Origin: Streptomyces sp. NBC_00289 | GTDB taxonomy: Bacteria > Actinomycetota > Actinomycetes > Streptomycetales > Streptomycetaceae | NCBI RefSeq assembly: GCF_041435115.1 | Contig: NZ_CP108046.1 | Coordinates: 372,001-436,000, forward strand | DNA: 64,000 nt | Reading direction: 5' to 3' | Shown: one piece after another, positions 58,551-64,000 of the stretch | Position numbering within the stretch: position 1 is the stretch's first letter | How the letters are laid out: each line of letters begins with the position of its first letter | The notes under the pieces: generated by a model | Databases searched by the model: none | What the model saw: only the letters and a program-made list of their open reading frames with translations | Told to the model about the DNA's origin: nothing | Position numbers and translations under genes: made by a program

Positions 58551-59750
58551 CTATTGCTTGGTCAGAAACTGTAGGTTGAAGCCAGTGTCAACGTAGGAGC
58601 CGGATGGGTTCTTGCAAAACAGTGTGACCTGCTCGGTCATGTTACTGGTGCTGTAAGAGCCCATCACGGAGCAGCGTGCCGCAGACCCGTCAGCCGTAGC
58701 CATGACACTTGGCCGAGTAATTCCCAAGGCCTGTTTCGGAAGGTTGACTACGTACACCCCCGGGGCGTTGCGGTTGACTGTTACTGTAAGGTTTTCCAGG
58801 CCATAGATTTTATTGTATGCCTGATCTTTCGTAAGGGCGGTCCACCCAGTATTGGTCATTTTGGGTGCGGACATATACGCCTCCCCAAGGTTGGCCCGAC
58901 CGAGAATGTTCACGCCGCGAGCGTAGGTGACGCTCACTTTGGTATCGGCTGGCTGTCCCGTTACGGCGTCTGTGCAGGAAACGTCGACTCTGCGTGCCTG
59001 GCCGAGGCTTGTCTTCGCAATCGTCTTCTTGGTGACGCCACAGGTGACATCCCGTAGTTGCGTGCCGTACCACGGGCTGCCTGAGGCGAGCGCAGTGATT
59101 GCGAAGGTCTCCACTCCGGCGTTGCTCAGGTAGGGCAGGTCGAAACTATAGGCACCAGTACCAGAACGGTTGTAGGTTACGCTACCGGAGACGCTGGACT
59201 GCTGATATTGGGCAGTTCGCTGACCTGATGATGTAGCGAAGTCGTCATTGGTCAGGGCAGACACTACTTCGCCTGCAGTGTCAGATGCCCCTCCGGTATA
59301 GGTGATGGTGAACGGATTGTCAGCGTAGTGTCCGTTCGAGTCGAAGCAGACCACTGGTACGGCGACATAAGAGAGGCCATTGGCGTAGCCCTTGGTGACG
59401 GTGTGCTCGGGCACACAGTTGGCATCATTGATGGCTCGAACGTGTACCCCTACGGCTTTCATGGCCGTCGTCGCCGTGACCAGGCCTGGGAAACGGACCT
59501 GATAATACCCTGCTTTCACATGAAAGACGGATGCAGGGGGCCCTATTGGGTTGGCGCTGTTGTAAGCTGCGTTAGCTGACATGCCAATAAGCGATCCTAT
59601 CGGCTCGTTTCCGTCAATCACAGCAAATCCAGCCGCTACTTGACCGGAGGCTGCGGCTGGGGAGACAGCACCGAGGGACAGGCCGCCGAGGCTACTGATG
59701 GCTGCGGCTGCAACACCGATCCGTCGAATGGCAGAACGTCGGAAGAACAA
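58551..59750 (-). CDS. Secreted protein with three internal repeats and paired cysteines
   Basis: Translation from the TTG at 59750 (AAGGAG 7 bases upstream) gives 399 residues with a signal peptide: basic RRSAIRR, an Ala/Leu core to about residue 28 and an SPAAAS cleavage region near 35. The mature part has three related units of about 115-130 residues (roughly 40-152, 160-278 and 285-397). Each has a G-x-Y-x-V/F-x-L/F-P core (GYYQVRFPGL, GAYSFDLPYL, GVYVVNLPKQ), then two cysteines 19-23 residues apart (112/135, 237/259, 360/379) and a closing beta-strand (FTITY, VSVTY, FNLQFL). I do not recognise the family; disulphide-pinned beta domains on the cell surface or released are likely. It is A+T-richer than its neighbours. 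Confidence 0.75.
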   Translation of the reverse strand: MFFRRSAIRRIGVAAAAISSLGGLSLGAVSPAAASGQVAAGFAVIDGNEPIGSLIGMSANAAYNSANPIGPPASVFHVKAGYYQVRFPGLVTATTAMKAVGVHVRAINDANCVPEHTVTKGYANGLSYVAVPVVCFDSNGHYADNPFTITYTGGASDTAGEVVSALTNDDFATSSGQRTAQYQQSSVSGSVTYNRSGTGAYSFDLPYLSNAGVETFAITALASGSPWYGTQLRDVTCGVTKKTIAKTSLGQARRVDVSCTDAVTGQPADTKVSVTYARGVNILGRANLGEAYMSAPKMTNTGWTALTKDQAYNKIYGLENLTVTVNRNAPGVYVVNLPKQALGITRPSVMATADGSAARCSVMGSYSTSNMTEQVTLFCKNPSGSYVDTGFNLQFLTKQ

Positions 59751-59929
59751 GTGACACTCCTTACCGAGAAAAAACGATCTCCACTATGTCCCGGAGGACG
59801 ATCGCCTCACCCCTGGGGAGCTAGGTAGTTGATACCTCACTTGAAGTGAGCCTCCTCCTCGAGCCGGGGCGGTTGCAAGTTCCGGGATCGCATAGATCGT
59901 CGGTGTCGGCGGGAGCTGACGCAGCAAAC

Positions 59930-60289
59930 ACAGCCACCGGCCGCGTCTGGCCAGCCAGGCCACGAACTCGTGGGTGCCACCGCTGGAATCGTCCGGATCA
60001 GTGTGTGATGTCCGCGCCGGTACTTCTTCGGCAGCTGGGCCAGGGCGAGTTGGGCGGTGGTGATGTGGTCGGCGGCGGTGTTGCTGCCCACGTTGCCGGG
60101 CCGCAGCAAGCCCGCGACCGGTTCCCTGCTGCCGCCCCGGCCGTGATCGACGAAGGCCATGAGCGGGTGGTGTCCGAACGTCTTCCCTCCAGGTCGCGGT
60201 GGCGTCCTGTTTCTCGGAGTGGGCCAGGACGAGCACGCCGTCGATGTCCACGATCACCTGTCCGCCGACGTCCGGTGCGCTTGCCCGGC
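59930..60289 (-). pseudogene. IS1380-family transposase, middle part (continuation of the 43.2-kb half)
   Basis: Starting at the TA next to IS630 copy 2, the frame reads AGQ, then after a one-base loss PDVGGQVIVDIDGVLVLAHS (first Asp), HHPLMAFVDHGRGGSREPVA, GNVGSNTAADHITTAQLALA and GGTHEFVAWLARRGRW (second Asp). It stops at about 59930. Its first codon follows exactly from the last codon of the N-terminal half at 43159. Confidence 0.8.
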
Positions 60290-60291
60290 TA

Positions 60292-61545
60292 GTAGGCTGT
60301 CGCGACTAAGTGTCTTCCTGGTTGGTGGAGTTGGCCGAGCGAGCGTCACTTGTCGCTTCCGTTCGGCCGGGCAGGGGTGCCGTGTCCTCGCAGAAGAAGT
60401 ATCCGGTCGCGTTGTGTGCCGAAGATCGTCGGGCTTTGGAGCGCGTGACGACGACGGGGTCCGCAGCGCGTCGATGATCAGGCGGGCGCGGGTGCTGCTC
60501 GCGTTGGACACCTCGGCCGGCGCGGTCGCTCCGCGGGTGGTGATCGCGGACCGGGTCGGGGTCTCGTGCGATACGGTCCGCCTGATCTCGAAGCGGTACG
60601 CGGAGACCGGTGGTGATGTGTGGGCCACGGTCGGCCGGAAGGCACGCGCACTCCCGCCGGTACCCTCCGCAGTGACCGGCGAGGTCGAGGCGCGGTTGAT
60701 CGCACTGGCCTGCTCGACGCCGCCCAAGGGACACGCCAGGTGGTCGCTGCGCCTGCTGGAGAAGCACGTCGCGCTGGTCGAGGACATCCCGGACCTGGAC
60801 CACTCCACGATCGGCCGGGTGTTAAAAAACGGAATTGCGTCCTCATGTGAAGAAGTGCTGGACCATCCCGCCGGCTGCGAATGCGGCTTTCGCCGCGGCG
60901 ATGGAGGACGTCCTGGCGGTCTACCGCCGACCCTTCGATCCGGCGCGCCCGGTGGTGTGCATGGATGAGAAGCCGTACCAGCCGCTCGGTCACGTCCGCG
61001 ATCCGCTTCCCGCACGGCCGGGCCGTGACCGGCGCGAGGACAACGAGTACGTCCGCTCGGGGACCTGCTCGATCTTCTGCTGGGTCGAGCCGCTGCGCGG
61101 ATGGCGGCGCGTGGACGCGCAGTCCCGCCGGACCAGGGTCGACTGGGCGCACCAGGTCGAGCACCTGCTGACCGTGGACTACCCCGACGCCGCCACGGTC
61201 GTGCTGGTCATGGACAACCTCAACACCCACACCACAGCCTCGCTCTATGAGGCGTTCGACCCGGCGAGGGCCTTCGCGCTCGCCCAGCGCCTGGAGATCC
61301 ACCACACACCCAAACACGGTTCCTGGCTCAACATCGCCGAGATCGAGTTGTCCGCACTCACCCGCCAGTGCCTGGACCGCCGCATCCACGACCTCGCCGT
61401 GCTCAACACCGAACTCGCCGCCTGGCAGCAGTACACCAACAGCAACCAGCGCCAAGTCGACTGGCACTTCACCACCGACGACGCACGCGTGAAACTGCGC
61501 CACCTCTACCCAACAACACAGAGAAATTAAGGCGCGACAGTCTAC
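60292..61545. mobile_element. IS630-family element, copy 2
   Basis: The sequence appears identical to 40744-41997 (1,254 bases, same orientation), with TA at 60290-60291 and 61546-61547. On its left it interrupts an IS1380 gene; on its right, about 50 bases separate it from arm 2 of the inverted repeat. Confidence 0.9.
60474..61530 (+). CDS. IS630-family transposase, frameshift at an A6 run (copy 2)
   Basis: The gene is the same as in copy 1: N-terminal frame from ATG 60474 to GRVLKN, then the catalytic frame ([11 protein letters not shown] to the stop at 61530) reached at the A6 run near 60,824-60,829. The identity of the two copies indicates recent duplication and suggests that the two-frame layout supports transposition. 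Confidence 0.82.
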
Positions 61546-61719
61546 TAGCACCAGCAGCCAGGTTCCCTCACCGACCACAAAGAGTCCCCCGGCCTAGAGA
61601 CAAAGGCAACGACGCCCCTACGCGGCCCGGACGGCGCTCATCAGCCAACCCTTTTCTGACCGCGCCGCAACCACTTCTACAACCGCTGCCGGTGACCCGA
61701 GTTCCACTGTCCACCCTGG

Positions 61720-61890
61720 TACGGATCACCAGACACAGGGACGATCGAGGAGTCCTTCCAGTCCGGCAAGGACCTGACCGGGCTGGACGAACATCAGGTC
61801 AGATACGGGACGTCCTGGCACTGCCGGGTCCCTCTCGCCCGCCCATGCCTCCTCACCGTCGTCCGCGCGGACGAACTCCACCCGTCATCC
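61720..61890 (+). pseudogene. IS701-type transposase C-terminal fragment (in repeat arm 2)
   Basis: The same coding fragment as at 47090-47260: EESFQSGKDLTGLDEHQVRY and TSWHCRVPLARPCLLTVVRA. It lies upstream of the ATPase gene and shows that the repeat was copied after this IS701 piece had arrived. Confidence 0.65.
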
Positions 61891-62025
61891 CAGGGCCGGA
61901 CGGGCCGATTGCCCGATTTTTTATGTTTTGGGTATCGTCTACTCAGGGAGCCTGCGCTCGACGGGAGTGTGCTGGAAGTACCAGAAGAAGCATTCCGGCC
62001 CCCTTCCGGACAGGCAGTGATCTTG

Positions 62026-62519
62026 ATGACGACCACCACGATCTCCCGCAGCCGGCAGCAGCGCCCGCGCCGCACGCCGCCGCGGCCGGTGCGCGCGTGT
62101 TCAGCCTGCCACTGGAACACGGACCGCTCGCACCGGCCACCGCCCGCCGTGCCGCCCGCCCCATCCTGGCCTCCTGGGGACTAGATGAGAACCAGCTCTA
62201 CGACGCCCTGCTGGTCATCTCCGAACTGGTCACCAACGCCGTCACCCACGCCCTGCCCCCCGTCGCCCTGCACCTGCACACCACCACCAACGGCCCAGGC
62301 CGCGTCCAAGTCCACGTCAGCGACGGCGGCCCCCACACCGCCTCCCCCACCACCAGCTGGGCCACCACCCGCCCCACAGACGAACACGGCCGCGGCACCA
62401 CCATCATCACCACCCTCGCCCACCACACCGGCACCACCCCCAACACCAACAACGACAACGACACCAACACCGACACCGACGGTCTCATCGACCACTGGGC
62501 CGACCTCGGCGCCGCCTGA
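62026..62519 (+). pseudogene. Anti-sigma-type ATPase, frameshifted copy
   Basis: From the ATG at 62026 (MTTTTISRSRQQRP) one C is missing from a C4 run at codon 14 compared with arm 1, so the start frame leaves the HATPase domain and stops at about 62184. The domain itself (ELVTNAVTHA, EHGRGTTIITTLA) continues in another frame to the stop at 62519, without its own obvious start. It could be a sequencing error in a homopolymer; otherwise the copy is inactive. Confidence 0.7.
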
Positions 62520-62613
62520 CCCCACCAGGCATCCTGGAAGAACCCCGCCCCACACGCGGGAGCACCAGGAAGCCAGCCAGCCCTGGCCCACCCGAACATC
62601 TCCGGAGGCGGCC

Positions 62614-63003
62614 ATGCGAGCGGACCAACTGCTCCAGACCCACACCCTGTGGCACGGAGACACCGTCCTGCTCCGCCTGACCGGAGAACTCGACCTCGCC
62701 ACCACCCCACTCGTCCACCAAGCACTCACCACAGCACTGGCCGGACATCCCTGGCGCCTCCACCTGGATCTCACCAACCTCGTCTTCTGCGACGGAACCG
62801 GCCTACGCGCGCTGCAACATCTCACTGACACCGTCCACGCCACCAACACCACCCTCCACATCACCAGCCTCCACCCCAACATCCACCGCACCCTCACCCG
62901 CCTCGGAACAGCCTCCCCCTGGACCCCACCCTTGCTCCTTGGCCTGACACACGCCACCAGCCCACCAAACAACACCCGTGGCCACGCCCCGCAACGGGAC
63001 TGA
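62614..63003 (+). CDS. STAS-domain anti-sigma factor antagonist
   Basis: The 129-residue protein begins MRADQLLQTHTLWHGDTVLL with GGAGG upstream and holds a STAS domain: LRLTGELDLATTPLVHQALT, WRLHLDLTNLVFCDGTGLRA and VHATNTTLHITSL. The phosphorylation site is DGTG with Thr62 in place of the usual DSSG serine. STAS antagonists bind ATPase-type anti-sigma factors and free their sigma factor. The gene follows the ATPase gene by about 95 bases, the usual partner arrangement. A Pro/Thr/His-rich tail extends the C-terminus. Confidence 0.85.
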   Translation: MRADQLLQTHTLWHGDTVLLRLTGELDLATTPLVHQALTTALAGHPWRLHLDLTNLVFCDGTGLRALQHLTDTVHATNTTLHITSLHPNIHRTLTRLGTASPWTPPLLLGLTHATSPPNNTRGHAPQRD

Positions 63004-63049
63004 GAGCCACCAGACAGCGGTTATCCCGGCCTGCCGCCGATCAGAAAAC

Positions 63050-63290
63050 AGCCAGTGATCGTTCCCGGGAACGCGAGAGGGGCCAAGCCCTTCCCCAGCC
63101 CTTCGATCTTCCGCTCGAACGAGCCCTCCCGGTCACAGGGCACGGCAATCTCGACGGGTCCGACCTCGGTTCAGCACCGTTTCGGAGCGGGTTCCGTTGT
63201 GGGAGTTGCCCGTTCTTGCCCGCCGATCATGCCTGTCATTCCGAGGTGATCGGTGATCTCGCCCTCCAGAGCTGACACCAGACGCCCTGA
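63050..63290 (-). pseudogene. IS256-type transposase, N-terminal fragment
   Basis: In changing frames the minus strand reads LVSALEGEITDHLGM, GNSHNGTRSETVL and TEVGPVEIAVPCDREGSFER KIEG-type sequence, the conserved start of IS256 transposases (ALxxEhxxHLGY, RNGxxxKTVxTExGxVExxVPRDRxGxFEP). One internal stop and a frame change are present. Confidence 0.65.
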
Positions 63291-63451
63291 CGCACCGCCG
63301 GACGCCTCCACCCCCGACAAACGTGACAACGCTTCGCCGACTGGCCCACGCCCCGCTACAGCCGACCCCGTCGCCGCTCTCGTTGCGGCTCTCACCGACG
63401 CCACGCAGAACTGACGGATAAGCTGGCCAGGGACGCCCGAAGGAGGAGACG

Positions 63452-64000
63452 ATGACGACCGCGTGGGACGCGCTCCCGCCCTGGATGCTGCCGCCCCGTC
63501 CGAGTGGGTGGGAAGCTGACGACCTCGACAACGCACCCGATCTTCCCCGACACACTGAGCTGATCGATGGAGCGCTGATCTTCATGATGTCCCCGCAGCG
63601 GTCCTGGCACGCCCGCGTCGTCACTCGCCTTACGACGGCTCTGGACGATCAGGCCCCCGAGGGATTCATGATCGACCGGGAAATGACGGTCAAGCTGAAC
63701 GAGAAGAACCGGCCCGAGCCAGATGTCCTTGCTGTCACGGTCCCATACGAACCGGACCGTACGCGCTACCTCCCCGATCAGGTCGCTCTCGCCATCGAAG
63801 TCGTCTCAGACGAGTCCGCCGACCGGGACCGGTCGCTGAAGCCGTTCAAGTACGCGCAGGCGGGTATCGCGCACTACTGGCGTATTGAGGAGGAAAATGG
63901 CCTCCCCGTCATCCACACGTACGAGTTGGACGACACCACCCGCGCCTACGTCGCCACTGGCATTAACCGCGACCGCATGAAGACAGCGGCCCCTTTCGAC
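63452..64000 (+). CDS. Uma2-family (DUF820) putative nuclease, 3' end outside window
   Basis: From the ATG at 63452 (GGAGGAG 7 bases upstream) the open frame reaches the window edge. It shows the Uma2 pattern: TELIDGALIFMMSPQRSWHA, PEPDVLAVTVP (PxPDxxV) and LAIEVVSDESADRDRSLKPF KYA with AGIAHYWRIE, i.e. the PD-(D/E)xK-like core. Proteins of this family are very abundant in Streptomyces and of unknown role. At least 183 residues are present and only a few are expected to be missing. Confidence 0.85.
   Translation, partial: MTTAWDALPPWMLPPRPSGWEADDLDNAPDLPRHTELIDGALIFMMSPQRSWHARVVTRLTTALDDQAPEGFMIDREMTVKLNEKNRPEPDVLAVTVPYEPDRTRYLPDQVALAIEVVSDESADRDRSLKPFKYAQAGIAHYWRIEEENGLPVIHTYELDDTTRAYVATGINRDRMKTAAPFD

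Larger units (their letters stand above)
61595..62675. repeat. 1,081-base inverted repeat, arm 2
   Basis: Reverse complement of 46306-47386 apart from two single-base indels in homopolymers. In this arm the STAS gene continues intact beyond the repeat edge, whereas the ATPase gene carries one of the indels. Confidence 0.9.

Noticed and set aside
40744..61545. Classical composite transposon formed by the two IS630 copies
   Set aside because: The two copies do not simply bracket an unbroken cargo: the IS1380 halves at the inner edges show exchange of flanks, which favours recombination or circle integration over joint transposition.
62026..62184. Programmed frameshifting in the arm 2 ATPase gene
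   Set aside because: The other arm has the same gene intact with one more C in the run, so a deletion or a sequencing error explains it better.

Overview
The window is actinomycete DNA, most likely Streptomyces. It is very GC-rich, uses GTG/TTG starts, encodes Lsr2 and a Rv2466c-type (mycothiol-linked) protein, and carries transposase families common in that genus. The density of broken insertion sequences (about 40 recognisable IS genes or remnants from at least twelve families) suggests an accessory setting such as a chromosome arm or linear plasmid; no telomere or replication gene is seen.

Layout. 1-5.1 kb: IS630, ISAzo13, ISAs1, IS3, IS21 and IS30 debris. 5.1-22.5 kb: one uninterrupted minus-strand biosynthetic cluster of 16 genes, read from 22.5 down to 5.1 kb: ketoreductase, UbiX, UbiD, adenylate-forming ligase, ACP, ketosynthase, short ketosynthase-like protein, second ligase, DUF6125-like protein, Rv2466c-like thioredoxin-fold protein, class II DAHP synthase, CreE-like aspartate N-oxygenase, CreD-like nitrosuccinate lyase, class III aminotransferase, Sfp-type PPTase and NAD(P)H quinone-reductase-like flavoprotein. 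Many neighbours overlap by 4 bases. CreE and CreD together make nitrous acid from aspartate, so the cluster probably builds a diazo, N-N or diazotisation-processed product from a carboxylate unit carried through a small type II PKS. No transporter or regulator gene is visible. 22.8-35 kb: nested and chimeric IS remnants around an intact lsr2, a RelE-toxin remnant and reverse-transcriptase debris. 35-37.8 kb: two intact chromosomal-type genes (helicase-associated protein, DUF6225). 38-45 kb: more IS elements, including two IS630 elements that share a TA. 45-47 kb: a GPP34-like gene, a short reading frame interrupted by TAG, and one arm of a 1,081-base inverted repeat holding an anti-sigma-type ATPase. 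47.4-55.5 kb: IS4, IS110, IS5, a phenylalanine hydroxylase whose pterin dehydratase partner is cut by an IS5 element, ISL3, and the 3' end of a group II intron. 55.8-59.8 kb: an AT-richer class I terpene synthase and a secreted triple-repeat protein. 60.3-62.7 kb: a second copy of the first IS630, apparently identical, then the other arm of the inverted repeat with an intact STAS gene. 63-64 kb: IS256 remnant and a Uma2-family gene running off the end.

The most notable points are the nitrous-acid cluster with its unusual gene set (UbiD/UbiX, two ligases, short KS-like partner, CPWA thioredoxin-fold protein), and evidence that 40.7-61.5 kb was assembled by recombination between the two IS630 copies: the two halves of one IS1380 element, cut at the same codon, lie next to different IS630 junctions about 17 kb apart.
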